Positions 1 through 9,517 of a stretch of 64,000 bases of DNA are shown here, in pieces. The stretch lies in assembly GCA_044227325.1 (NCBI GenBank), contig JBGAFI010000002.1, forward strand, positions 62,001 through 126,000. Direction: 5' to 3'. How positions within the stretch are numbered: the first letter of the stretch is position 1; each line of letters begins with the position of its first letter. The notes beneath the pieces were generated by a model that saw nothing but the letters and a program-made list of their open reading frames with translations, was not told the DNA's origin and did not search any database. The translations under genes and the position numbers were made by a program. The stretch is from PFJX01 sp044227325 (GTDB lineage Bacteria; Pseudomonadota; Gammaproteobacteria; Burkholderiales; Thiobacillaceae).

Positions 1-3000
1 TCCGTGGTGGAGGCCTTGGCCTTGGCGCCGGCGCCGGCCTTGGCCGAGCCCACGTTCTGCAGGGAGGCCTCGGCGCTGGCGTCGGCGGAGGCGTTCGCGT
101 CGGCGCTGGCCTTCACGTCGCCCAGGCCGGTGATGGACAGGACGGTGGTGGTCTGCCGGGTGGTGCTCTTGCGATCCGTGTTGGTGGCGGCCAGCACCTG
201 CACGTCCTCGGCGGCCACCTCGATGTCGCCCTTGGCGTTCACGTCCGAGCCGCGCACGGTCACGGTCTTGCCGGCGGAGATGGTCACGTCCTTGCCGGCG
301 GTGATGCCGCTGCCCACGCTGCGGGTCTTCTCGGTCTGGGTGGTGACGGTCTCGGAACCGTACAGGCCGCCGGCCACGAACAGGCCTTCCGACTTTTTCT
401 GGCTGTAGCTGTATTCCTTGTTCTCCCGCTCGACGACGTTGACGTCGCCGCCCGCGTCCAGGGCCACGCCGCCCTTGGCGGAGGCGTCGGTGCCGGCCAG
501 GGTGATGTCCTTGCCGGCCTTGATGCTCAGGTTGCCACCGCTGGAAAGCTCCGACTTCACCTGCTCGATCTTGTAGGTGGAACTGCTCTGCTCGGTGGAA
601 TTGAACAGGTTCTTGCTGGTGCTGGAGCTGGCACTGCCGGAGGTCTCCTGGACGGTGTCGAACACCACGTTGTTGCCCGCGGAAAGCGAGGCGTCGCCGC
701 CGGCGCTCATCTTCGCGCCCTTGTTGACGATGTCCTTGCCCGCGTCCAGGCTCAGGTTGCCGGAGGCGCTGATGCTGCCCTGCCGATCCACCCGGGTGTG
801 GTTGTCCACGTTCTTGGTGGTGGTCTCGTTGACGATGCTGCCTTCGGTGGAGGTGAGGGCTAGGTCGCCGCCTTTGATGGTGGACCCGAGGTTCCGGATG
901 TCGCCCTGGGCGGTGATGTCCACGCGCTTGCCGGTGATGACTCCGCCGTCCTTGTTGGTGAGGGAACCCAGGTTCAGGTCGATCTTGTCGGCGGCGATGA
1001 CGCCGGGGCCGGTCTCGTAGGCGGCCAGGGTGGTGGCGGACAGGTAGACCACGGGGGCCAGCACCTTCTGGCCATTCACGGTGGTTTCCACCATCCACAC
1101 CATGTCTTCCTTCAGGTTGGCCTGCTGGCTGGCGGTGAGGGGCTTGCCATAGGTCAGGCCCAGACTCTTGGCCTGGCTGGCGGCGTTGTCCATGAGGCCG
1201 CGCATCAGATCCTTGTCGCTGGCGTAGCCCAGGTAGGCGCTGCCCGCCTGGGTGAGGAGCTGTTGTTCCACCAGATAGGTTTCGTAGGCCGCGTCGCCCA
1301 GGCGCTTCACCACCGTGTCCGCCTCGAAGCCGTACTTCTCGGCCAGGTAGTCGCTGCCCAGGAAGTTGTCGATGTCGGTGTATAGCGGGTTGGATTCCAC
1401 CAGGTAGCCGGAGTTGGGGTTCTGGCTGGGGACGTAGCGGCCGTTGGGGTTGCTGGGCAGGGTCAGCACCAGACCCGGGTAGGTGGAGGAGGTGACCGTC
1501 ACCGGGCTGACCGTGGCCGCCTGGGGAGAGCCGTCGTTGACCAGGCCGAAGGGGCCGCCGCCGGTGAGGGTGCCGGCGCTGATGGTGCCGGTGTTGTTGA
1601 AGGTGGAACCGCCGGTGAGGGCGATGGTGCCGGCCGACAGGGTGCCCACGTTGGTCGCGATGGCCACCCAGTGGATGCTCAGGGTCTTGTCGGCGCCGGC
1701 GACGATACTGCCGCCGGAGTAGAAACTGCTCATGCCGGAGCCCGGATCGGACGTGGTGGTGATGGAGATGTCGCCCGCGGCCTTGATGCCGCCGCCGCCG
1801 AAGCGGGCCACGGTGATGTCCAGGTCGGCGCCGGATTCCAGGGTGCCGCTGTTGAGGAAAAAGTCGTAACCGGACATGGACACGCCCTGGCCGCCATAGA
1901 TGGCGCCGTTGGGACTATTGTCCATCCAGCCCGGGTAGAGATCCCCGAAGTTTGAGTGGTGCCCCGTCATGGTCAGGAAGCCCAGGGCGGAGATGCCCCC
2001 GGTGTCGTGATTGAACACGCCGCCGTCGATGGACAGGTCCCGGTAGGAATGCACGACGCCGTCGTTGTAAAGGACGTGGGCGGTGATGTCGCCGGTGCCG
2101 GCGGAGCGTGAGGTGGCGGCCAGGATGCGGCCGCCGCCGCCCACCACCAGGTCGCCCTGGGCGGTCAGGGTCAGGTCGCCGGTGGCCTCCACCTTGCCGT
2201 TGACGCTCACGCCGTTGCTGGCGGCGATGGAGACCGTGTGGGCCATTACCGTGCCGGAGAGGGAGACGATGGTGTAGTCGTAGTCGAAGTAATAGAAGTT
2301 GTCGGCGATGTCCAAAGTGTCGCCGGCATGCAGCGTGCCCGAACTGTTGATGCCCAGGCCGCGTAGGGTCAGGTTGCCGGCGTCGGCGCTGATCTCGCCC
2401 TGGCTGTGGATGGAGCCGGCCAGCGTATTCAGGCTGACGTCGCCGGCCGTGCTTTGCACCTGGGCGGTGCTGGCCAGGGTCAGGGGGCCGCTGTTCACGG
2501 TGAGGCCGATGTTTCCCGGCGCGCGCAGGGCCGCCTTGCCCAGGGTCAGATCATCCTCGGCGGTGAGGCTGATGGTGCCGTCGGAATACAGGGTGGTCTG
2601 GGCGGTGGGGCCGAGTTCCAGGCTGCCGGCGCCCATGGTCAGGGAATCGGCGGCGCCGTAGCTGACGCCGTCGATGCGCCAGAAGCCGGGCGCGTAGAAG
2701 TCGGTGCGTTCCCAACTCCCCGCGCCGTGCAGGGTGACGCTGGCGCCGTGGCGCTTGTTGGCGTCGGTGATGCCGGCGGTGGCGCTGGCGGTATCGGTGA
2801 GGCTGAACAACTCGAAGGCCAGATCGCGGCCGGCGACGATGCCGCCGCCGCCGAGGGTGGCGCCGCCGCCGCGGGGGGGATGGCATCGCCGGTGTCGGGA
2901 TCGAAGCGCCACCCGGGCAGGGGCGTGGTGCTGGTGACGGCGATGTCCCGCGCCGCGGAGGCCTGGCCGCGCATCTCGATCTTGCCGGCGCTGGTGATGA

Positions 3001-3847
3001 CGAAGTCGTCCGCCGTCGCCGCCGCGTTGCCCAGCATGCGCACGCCGGCGCCGGATTCGGTGGACTTGAGGGTGATGCGGCCCGCGTACATGCCGCCCAG
3101 GGCGCTGGAATCGATGGCCCAGGCGGGGGCGGCATCGCCGTCCGAAGCGATGGGAGTGGTGGCGTTGCTGGCGTAGTTCCAGCGGTTGGAGCCGGCCACG
3201 ACGTTGAGGGTGTGGGCGTTGATCTGGCCGTTCACGGCGACGCGCCGGGACACCAGGTCCAGCAATTGCTGGGCGCTGGCGTCCAGGCCGGTGCCGGTGA
3301 CCAGGATGTCGCCGCCGCGCACGTCGAAACTGGCCAGCGCGCCGCCGCTGATATTGGGGGTGCCGGTGACCAGGCTGACCCGGTCGGTGTTGATGAAGCC
3401 GCAGCCGCCGCAGGTGATGCCGAAGGGGTTGGCCACCACCACGCTGGCGCGGCCGCCCAGCACTTCCGTGTAGCCGGCGAGCACGCTGCGGTTGTTGCCG
3501 GTGACCTCGTTGAGGATGACGCTGGCCTGCTGGCCGGCGGCGAGATTGGGGTTGGCCGCCACCTGGCCGGCCAGTTGGGACAGGCGGAAATTGCTGCTCT
3601 GGTCGCCGTTGTTCAGCACCAGGCCGTTGGTCCCGACGTTGTAGCTGGTGTACTTGTTGTGGGACAGGCCGGTGCCGTTGGGCGTGGCGATGTTGACGAC
3701 GGGCACGCCGTTGCCGGCCGCGCCGACCGTGGTGTTGGTGGCGCCGGAGGCCACCGGAGGATCGGCCAGCGCCGCCGCAGGCAGGGTGAGCAGGCCGGCG
3801 AGCAGCATGAGCCGGACCAGGGGTTTGAAGGTGGGGTTCGCTTTCAT
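1..3847 (-). pseudogene. TpsA-type filamentous haemagglutinin exoprotein, frameshifted and cut by the window edge
   Basis: Large secreted beta-helical exoprotein (adhesin or haemagglutinin) of a two-partner secretion system. The start at 3847 gives a signal peptide (residues 1-28, ending ALA-DP), then a TPS secretion domain with NPNL at residues 99-102 and an NPFGI variant of the NPNGI motif at 140-144. After about 322 codons the frame is lost in a C7 tract on the coding strand (G7 at 2873-2879). One extra C would restore a frame that stays open to position 1 and encodes typical haemagglutinin repeats, including a conserved NPLYTDIDNFLGSDY segment and repeated GKDVTISAGKTV-like units. The gene therefore reads as broken, phase-off or mis-sequenced. 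It lies 9 bp after tpsB and is probably co-transcribed with it. The C-terminus is outside the window. Confidence 0.85.
2873..2879. repeat. Homopolymer tract (7 G on +, 7 C on the tpsA coding strand)
   Basis: Seven consecutive G, flanked by a GCC/GGC-rich triplet run at 2841-2872. The tpsA reading frame breaks exactly here. Reading 8 instead of 7 bases joins AIPPRGGG to the downstream haemagglutinin frame without any stop up to position 1. Such tracts are classic slipped-strand mispairing sites and also classic sequencing-error sites; the sequence alone cannot tell which applies. Confidence 0.8.
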
Positions 3848-3856
3848 GGCGGCTCC

Positions 3857-5614
3857 TCAGAAACTGGCGGTGATGCTGACGGCGCACAGGGCCGGCTCCC
3901 GGGCGAGGCTGCCCGGCACCTTGAGGGATTTCTCCACGGAGATCTCGGCGTTCAGGTGCTTGCCGGCGAAGCGCAGGCCCAGGGCGGCGCCGGACAGGGT
4001 GGCGGCGGGGGTGGCGTGGTAGCCGGCGATGCGGCCGCCGTCCAGGCCCAGGAACACCCGCGGCGCGATGCCGGCGAAGCCGGGCAGGGCGGTGGACAGT
4101 TCGTTGCGCAGGTAGAAGCCGCGGTCGCCGCCCAGGCTGCCCCGGTTGAAGCCGCGCACGCTGTAGTGGCTGCCCAGGGTGATCTGCTCGGAGCCGTACA
4201 GGGCGTCCAGGGCGTACTGGCCGGTGAGCTGGCTGCTGAAGCTGAATTCCCGCGCCAGCAGGGAAAAGGGAAACTGCGCGCCGCCGCCGTAGGTGAGCTT
4301 GGCGCCCTGGGCGTGGGGCGCGGCGGCGGGCGTGCCGGCCGCGTCCTCCAGGGCGTTGAACCAGTCCATGCCCTTGCTCGCGCCCAGGTTCAGGTTGGCG
4401 GACCAGCCGGGAAAGCGCCGGCTCCAGTTGATGCCCAGGTCGACCAGCGCCAGATCCCGGCTGGAGACGGAAAGATATTGGCCATCCAGGTAGTTCTCCG
4501 AGGACTTGCGGGTGACTCCCACCAGGGCGGTGAGCTTCTGGTCCCGGTCCCGGTACACCACCCGGTTCAGTTCCAGGCGCACGCTGTCGGAATCGCCGCT
4601 GGCCACCAGGGTGCGGGTCGCGGTGGGCACCGGCGTGTGGTAGCGGGAACGGTTACCGGACAGTTGCAGCGTCCAATAGCCGAACGGGATAGAGAAGAAG
4701 AAGCTGTCGCTGGTGGTATCCCGGTCCGGCTTGGGATCGAACAGGGTCAGGCCGTGGGTGAGGGTGATGAAATCGTTCAGGCCCAGGGGATGGTCCAGGC
4801 TCAGGGTCAGCGAACCCTGATAGGCGCCGGTGCCGGGGCTGCCCTGGTTGTTCACGCCCAGCGCCCCGCCCAGGGGAAAGCCGGGCGTGTTGACGATGTT
4901 CACCACGCTGTCGCCGGCGGCCTCGCCGGGACTCACCTCCATGGTGGCGTTGTTGGAGGACAGCCGGTTGATCTGGTCCAGCCCCTGCTCGATGTCGCGC
5001 AGGTTCAGGGGTTTGCCCGCCAGGCCGGGAAAGGCGGTGGCCAGGCTGACGCTGTGCTTGCCGCCGTCCTTGAGGAGAAAGCCGCCCACCTTGCCTTCGA
5101 CGATCAGGATCTCCAGCCGGCCGCCGCTCAGATCCTGGGCGCGCAGGTAGGGCCGCACGGCGATGTAGCCCCGGTCGATGTAGGCCTTGAGCACCTCGCC
5201 CAGCAACTGCTCGATGTCCTGGGCGTAGAGGCATTTTCCCTGGAAGGGCGCGGCGATGGTCTGGAGGGTCTCCTTGCTCAGGAGCGTGACGCCGCTGAAC
5301 ACGATCTCCCGGATCTCCCGGCACACGCCGCCCTTGGGCAGGCTGGGCGGCTTCGCCTCCGGCGGCGCCTCGGGCACCCGCTCACCGCCCCGCTGCCGGT
5401 CGCGCTGCAACTGCTGCTGCTGGCGTTCCTGCTGCTCGCGCTGGAGCTGTTCCGCGGCCCGGTTGGCGTTGGCGATGTCGGCCGGCGTGGGCGCCTGGGC
5501 GGACGCGGCGAATGGCTGGAGCAGGGCCAGCAAGGCCAGCGCCAGCAGGATCGGCCGCCAAGGAGATGCCGCTGGGCAGGCGGCGCGGGACGGGGTCTGG
5601 ACGAGAGCGGGCAT
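3857..5614 (-). CDS. TpsB outer-membrane transporter (ShlB/FhaC family)
   Basis: Omp85-superfamily pore that secretes its partner TpsA across the outer membrane. The 585 aa product matches the family length. It has a long signal peptide (about residues 1-39, ending ASA), a Gln-rich periplasmic stretch (QREQQERQQQQLQ), POTRA domains at about 90-250 (start REIREIVFSGVTLL), and a C-terminal barrel with the conserved VRGF loop-6 motif and a downstream FLGLDGGR. It ends in an aromatic residue (ITASF), as outer-membrane barrels do. The frame is open further upstream, but ATG at 5614 is chosen because the signal peptide follows it. The gene lies first in a tpsB-tpsA operon read leftwards. Confidence 0.9.
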   Translation of the reverse strand: MPALVQTPSRAACPAASPWRPILLALALLALLQPFAASAQAPTPADIANANRAAEQLQREQQERQQQQLQRDRQRGGERVPEAPPEAKPPSLPKGGVCREIREIVFSGVTLLSKETLQTIAAPFQGKCLYAQDIEQLLGEVLKAYIDRGYIAVRPYLRAQDLSGGRLEILIVEGKVGGFLLKDGGKHSVSLATAFPGLAGKPLNLRDIEQGLDQINRLSSNNATMEVSPGEAAGDSVVNIVNTPGFPLGGALGVNNQGSPGTGAYQGSLTLSLDHPLGLNDFITLTHGLTLFDPKPDRDTTSDSFFFSIPFGYWTLQLSGNRSRYHTPVPTATRTLVASGDSDSVRLELNRVVYRDRDQKLTALVGVTRKSSENYLDGQYLSVSSRDLALVDLGINWSRRFPGWSANLNLGASKGMDWFNALEDAAGTPAAAPHAQGAKLTYGGGAQFPFSLLAREFSFSSQLTGQYALDALYGSEQITLGSHYSVRGFNRGSLGGDRGFYLRNELSTALPGFAGIAPRVFLGLDGGRIAGYHATPAATLSGAALGLRFAGKHLNAEISVEKSLKVPGSLAREPALCAVSITASF

Positions 5615-5659
5615 GAGGCTCACCGGTGCGGGTTGGTCGATTCCACCCCCAACATAGAA

Positions 5660-5692
5660 GCCCATCGTTAGCCCATCGTTAGCGCCCCGTTG
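5660..5692. promoter_or_regulatory. Tandem 11-bp direct repeats, candidate regulator operator
   Basis: GCCCATCGTTA occurs twice back to back (5660-5670 and 5671-5681). A third register, GCGCCCCGTTG (5682-5692), matches at 7 of 11 positions. The repeats lie in the 162-bp spacer between divergent tpsB and the SARP-like regulator gene. SARP/OmpR-type winged helices are known to bind direct repeats spaced 11 bp (one helical turn), so this is the natural candidate operator. The binding is inferred. Confidence 0.5.
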
Positions 5693-5776
5693 GGGTATTC
5701 TCGCGCTTCGACCCGCCCACTCCTTGCCGCTTGTGAACGTGATCCGCATCTTTGGCCGGCGCCGCCGCCGGAACGG

Positions 5777-8700
5777 ATGGCCCGCATGAGTCGGGGCGCG
5801 CCCGTCGGCCCCGCGCTGACCCTGTCGACCTTCGGCCCGCTGCGCATCACCTGGAACGGCGCGGCCATTCCCCATCTCGGCAAGGGCAAGCTGGCGGCGC
5901 TGCTGGTCTATCTCGCGACGGAACCCGGCCAGCACCGGCGCGAGGCCCTGGCCGATCTTTTTTGGCCGGACCTGCCGGCGGACGCGGCGCGGCTGAACCT
6001 GCGCCAGGCGCTGTTTCAATTGCGCGGCGTGTTGCTGGCGGTCACCGGGCGGGATTTCATCGCCGCCGGCCGGCAGCATGCCGGCCTCGCCCCGGATCTT
6101 CCGCTGCGGGTTCCGGCCGTCGAGCTTGCCGCCCCCGCGCGCGCCTGTGCCGGCGCCGATCCGGCCCGCTGCCCGGCCTGCCTCGCCGGCATGGACGCCC
6201 TGGCCGATTTCTACCGGGGACCGTTCCTCGCCGACATCGTCCTGCCCGACTGTCCGGGCTTCGAGGACTGGCTGATCCCCAAGCGGGAATCCCTGCATCG
6301 GCATGCCCTGGATCTGCTCGCGCGGCTGGCGGATTGCCGCGAGCGGGGCGGCGACCATCGCGGGGCCTTGCCCTACGCGTTGCGCTACGTGGAGATGGAG
6401 CCCTGGAGCGAGGCCGGCCAGGCGCGGGTCATGCGGCTGTACGCCCTGGACGGCCGGCGCGAGGCGGCGCTCTCCCAATACGAAACCTGCCGCCAGGCCC
6501 TGGAACGGGAACTGGGGGTCGCGCCCAACGCGGAACTGGACCGTTTCGCGGACCGCCTCCGCGCCGAGAGCGTCGGCGCCCTGCCGGCGCCGCTGTGCGC
6601 GCCGGCTTCGGCGCCGCCCGCCGAGCGGCGTCAGGTCACCGTGGTGTATTGCGAGATCATGGTTCCGGACGTCGACGATCCGGACGAGGCGGTCGCCGCG
6701 TTGCGCGCGTCCCAGGCCCGCATCCGGGAAATCGTGGTCCGGCACGCGGGCCATCTCGTGCAGGTCTTCAGCGGCGGCCTGCTCGCCTATTTCGGCTATC
6801 CCCATGCCCTGGAGAACAGCGCCTTGCGCGCGGTGCGGGCGGCGCGGGCGCTGGCGCGCGAATCCACGCCGGCGTTGCCGGTCCGGGCCGGGGTCCATAG
6901 CGGCTTGATCGTCACCTCGCCGGAAACCCAGGTGCCCGACGCGCTGGGCGCCACCTCCGGCGTCGCCGTGAGTCTGCGCGAGCGGGCCGGGCCGGGCGAG
7001 GTGGTGGTGAGCGCGGAAACCCGCCGGCGGGTGGCGGGCTACTTCCACTTCACGGAACTCGCCGGTGGCCGCCGGCGCGGGACGGCGACGGACGGGGAGG
7101 CCTACCGGGTGGTCGGCGAATCGGGGGCGGGACACCGCCTGTCCGCCGCCGAGCGGCTGGTGCCGTTCACCGGACGGGAAGCGGAGCTCGCGCGCCTCCT
7201 GCGCGCCTGGGCGCGATCGCGCAAGGGGGAGCCGCGCGCCATGCTGCTCAGCGGCGAGGCGGGCATCGGCAAGTCTCGCCTGGCCGACGCGCTGGTTCGG
7301 CGCATCGACAACGGCTCCGGCATCGCGCGGGAACTGCGTTGTTTCCCGGAAAGCCGGCAGTCACCGCTGCAACCGGTGCTCGCCCTGCTGGCGGGCTTGG
7401 CCGGTTTCGCGGCCGGCGACGACGCGGCGGCCCGCCGGGCCAGGTTGGAAGCCCTGTTGCGCGCCCACGCGCCGACGCTCGCCGAGTCGGGCGTGGCGCT
7501 GCTCGGCCCCATGCTGGGGCTCGCGGGGGAGGCCACGGCGGTGCCCGGGCGGACGCCGGAGCAGGCGAGGACGGCGACCCGCGATCTGCTGGTCGAGCTG
7601 TTTTGCGCGCTGGCGGAGCCGAGCCCCATGCTGCTGGTGGCGGAGAATCTGCACTGGTGCGACGACCTGACCCTGGAGGTGCTTTCCGGTCTGATTGGGC
7701 GGTCCGGCCGGCTTCCCCTGCTGGTCCTGATGACGGCGCGGCCGGAATGGCGCCCGCCCTGGCCCCGGCTGGATACCCTGAGCCTCGCGCCCCTGCCCGA
7801 CGCCGACATGGACAGCCTGGTCGGCGCCCTGCGCGCGGATCTGGCGCCCTCCGCGCGGGCGCGCATCGTCGCCCGCGCGGAAGGCGTGCCGCTGTTCGCC
7901 GAGGAACTGGCGGCCATGCCCGACGACCACGGCGGCGACCTGCCGGCCACCCTGCACGACCTGCTGATGGCGCGCCTCGACGCGCTCGGGCCGGCGCGGT
8001 CGCTGGCCCAATGGGCGGCGACCATCGGCCGGGAATTCGACATGGCGTTGCTGGCGGCGGTATCCGGCCTGGCGCCGGACGGGTTGGCCGCGGCGGCCGG
8101 GCGCCTGCGCGATTCGGGCCTGCTTCGGGAAACGGCCGACGGCCGCTTGCAGTTCAAGCACGCCCTGGTACAGGAAGCGGCCTATCTTTCCCAGACCCGG
8201 CCGGCGCGCAAGGCGGCGCACCGGCGCGTCGCCGAGGCGCTCTGCGCGGTTCGCGGCGAGGCGCGGCGCGAGCGTCCGGAGTGCCTCGCGCGGCACTGGA
8301 GCCTGGCCGGCGAGGCGGCGCGGGCCGCGCCGCTCTGGCTGCTGGCCGGCCATCAGGCGGCGGGCCGTTTCGCCCATCGCGCGGCGGTGGCCCACTTCGA
8401 TGCCGGTCTCGCCAATCTGGCCGAGCTGCCGGAAGGGCCGGAGCGGGACGGCCTGGAATTCGCGTTGCGGGTCGGGCTGGCCCAGTCGGAGCAGGCCGTC
8501 GCCGGCTACGGCCGGGGGCGTTCCGCCGAGTTGCTGGCGCGCGCCGTGGCCCTGCTGGAGCGCGGCGCGGGCAGCGGCACGGACCTGTTCCGCACCGTGT
8601 GGGGCCTCTGGGAAGGCGCCGGATCGCGCGTGGGACACCGGGAGGCGGCGCGGCTGGCCCGGCGCCTGATCGAGATCGCCACGGCGGAACGGGCTCCCGA

Positions 8701-9499
8701 TCTGCTGGCGCAGGCCGAATACGCCCTCGGCAACAGCCTGCTCTGGGGCGGCGAGCTGGCCGAATCGCGCCGCCATCTGGAAACCGCCCTGGACATGCTG
8801 GCGCCGGATCCGGAGGCGCCCGCGCGGGACTTCTACGGGAGCATCGTCGCGGTGGGCATCCATGTCTATCTGTCCTGGGTGCTGTGGCTACAGGGGGAGA
8901 ACGACCGGGCCGTCGCGCACGGCGACGCGGCGCTGGCCCTGGCGCGGCGCCACGACGACGCCTACGGCCTGGCTTTCGCGCTCACCTTCGCGGCGACCCT
9001 GCGCCGCTGGCGCGGCGACGTGGCGGCCGCGCTGAGCCTGGCCGAGGAGGGGCGCGCGGTGGCGGCGCGCTGCGAATCGGCGGTGTTCGCGGTGGCCATG
9101 AACATGACCCGCGACTGGGCGGCGGTCATGGCGGGGGACGCGGCCGCCATCGTTCCCCTCGAACAGGGCATCGGCGCCATCCGCACGGCCATGAGCGGCG
9201 TGGTGGTGCCGCTGCTGGCGCTGTACGCGGAGGCGCTGCTGTTCCTGGGCGAGAAAGCGAAAGCGCTGCCGGTCCTGGACGAGGCGCTGCGCCAGGTGGA
9301 GGCGACCCAGGACCGCCATTACCTGGCGGAACTGCACCGCATGAGGGGCCTCTGCCTGCTCGCCCGCGGCCGCCGCAAGGCCGCCCGCGCCAGCCTCGAA
9401 AAGGCGCTGGCCACGGCCCGCGCCCAGGGCGCGGCCGTTTTCGAGCGGCGCGCGCGGGAGAGCCTGTCGCGGCTTCCGGCCGGGTCGGCGCGCGCTTGA
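5777..9499 (+). CDS. SARP/AfsR-like regulator: winged helix + BTAD + degenerate cyclase + AAA ATPase + TPR-like region
   Basis: Large (1240 aa) STAND-type transcriptional regulator. Domains in order: an OmpR-like DNA-binding domain (about 13-95), a bacterial transcriptional activator (BTAD) domain (about 145-262), a class III nucleotide-cyclase-like domain (about 281-440), an AAA/NB-ARC-type ATPase with Walker A GEAGIGKS at 493-500 and a Walker-B-like LLVAENLHWCDD at about 625, then a long Ala/Arg/Leu-rich helical repeat region (about 780-1240). The cyclase domain has CEI where FADI is expected and SGGLLAYF where GDGxxAxF is expected, so it lacks the canonical metal aspartates and is probably a sensor rather than an enzyme. 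ATG 5777 is chosen; ATG 5786 and an upstream in-frame TTG at 5690 are alternatives. It is divergent from tpsBA, so it is a candidate regulator of that operon. Confidence 0.8.
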   Translation: MARMSRGAPVGPALTLSTFGPLRITWNGAAIPHLGKGKLAALLVYLATEPGQHRREALADLFWPDLPADAARLNLRQALFQLRGVLLAVTGRDFIAAGRQHAGLAPDLPLRVPAVELAAPARACAGADPARCPACLAGMDALADFYRGPFLADIVLPDCPGFEDWLIPKRESLHRHALDLLARLADCRERGGDHRGALPYALRYVEMEPWSEAGQARVMRLYALDGRREAALSQYETCRQALERELGVAPNAELDRFADRLRAESVGALPAPLCAPASAPPAERRQVTVVYCEIMVPDVDDPDEAVAALRASQARIREIVVRHAGHLVQVFSGGLLAYFGYPHALENSALRAVRAARALARESTPALPVRAGVHSGLIVTSPETQVPDALGATSGVAVSLRERAGPGEVVVSAETRRRVAGYFHFTELAGGRRRGTATDGEAYRVVGESGAGHRLSAAERLVPFTGREAELARLLRAWARSRKGEPRAMLLSGEAGIGKSRLADALVRRIDNGSGIARELRCFPESRQSPLQPVLALLAGLAGFAAGDDAAARRARLEALLRAHAPTLAESGVALLGPMLGLAGEATAVPGRTPEQARTATRDLLVELFCALAEPSPMLLVAENLHWCDDLTLEVLSGLIGRSGRLPLLVLMTARPEWRPPWPRLDTLSLAPLPDADMDSLVGALRADLAPSARARIVARAEGVPLFAEELAAMPDDHGGDLPATLHDLLMARLDALGPARSLAQWAATIGREFDMALLAAVSGLAPDGLAAAAGRLRDSGLLRETADGRLQFKHALVQEAAYLSQTRPARKAAHRRVAEALCAVRGEARRERPECLARHWSLAGEAARAAPLWLLAGHQAAGRFAHRAAVAHFDAGLANLAELPEGPERDGLEFALRVGLAQSEQAVAGYGRGRSAELLARAVALLERGAGSGTDLFRTVWGLWEGAGSRVGHREAARLARRLIEIATAERAPDLLAQAEYALGNSLLWGGELAESRRHLETALDMLAPDPEAPARDFYGSIVAVGIHVYLSWVLWLQGENDRAVAHGDAALALARRHDDAYGLAFALTFAATLRRWRGDVAAALSLAEEGRAVAARCESAVFAVAMNMTRDWAAVMAGDAAAIVPLEQGIGAIRTAMSGVVVPLLALYAEALLFLGEKAKALPVLDEALRQVEATQDRHYLAELHRMRGLCLLARGRRKAARASLEKALATARAQGAAVFERRARESLSRLPAGSARA

Positions 9500-9517
9500 C
9501 GGCGCGCCGCTTGGCGT

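Noticed and set aside
3212..5671. 819-codon + strand frame opposite tpsB/tpsA
   Set aside because: Ala/Gly/Gln-rich low-complexity translation across two well-supported minus-strand genes; an artefact of base composition.
5690..5776. TTG start at 5690 for the SARP-like regulator
   Set aside because: The extension would cover the third 11-bp repeat, lacks a ribosome-binding site and is not domain-like; ATG 5777 or 5786 is preferred.
9487..9508. GGCGCGC/GCGCGCC hairpin between the SARP-like and chemoreceptor genes
   Set aside because: A 7-bp stem is real but has no T-run, and GC-only palindromes are common in DNA of this composition; not called as a terminator.
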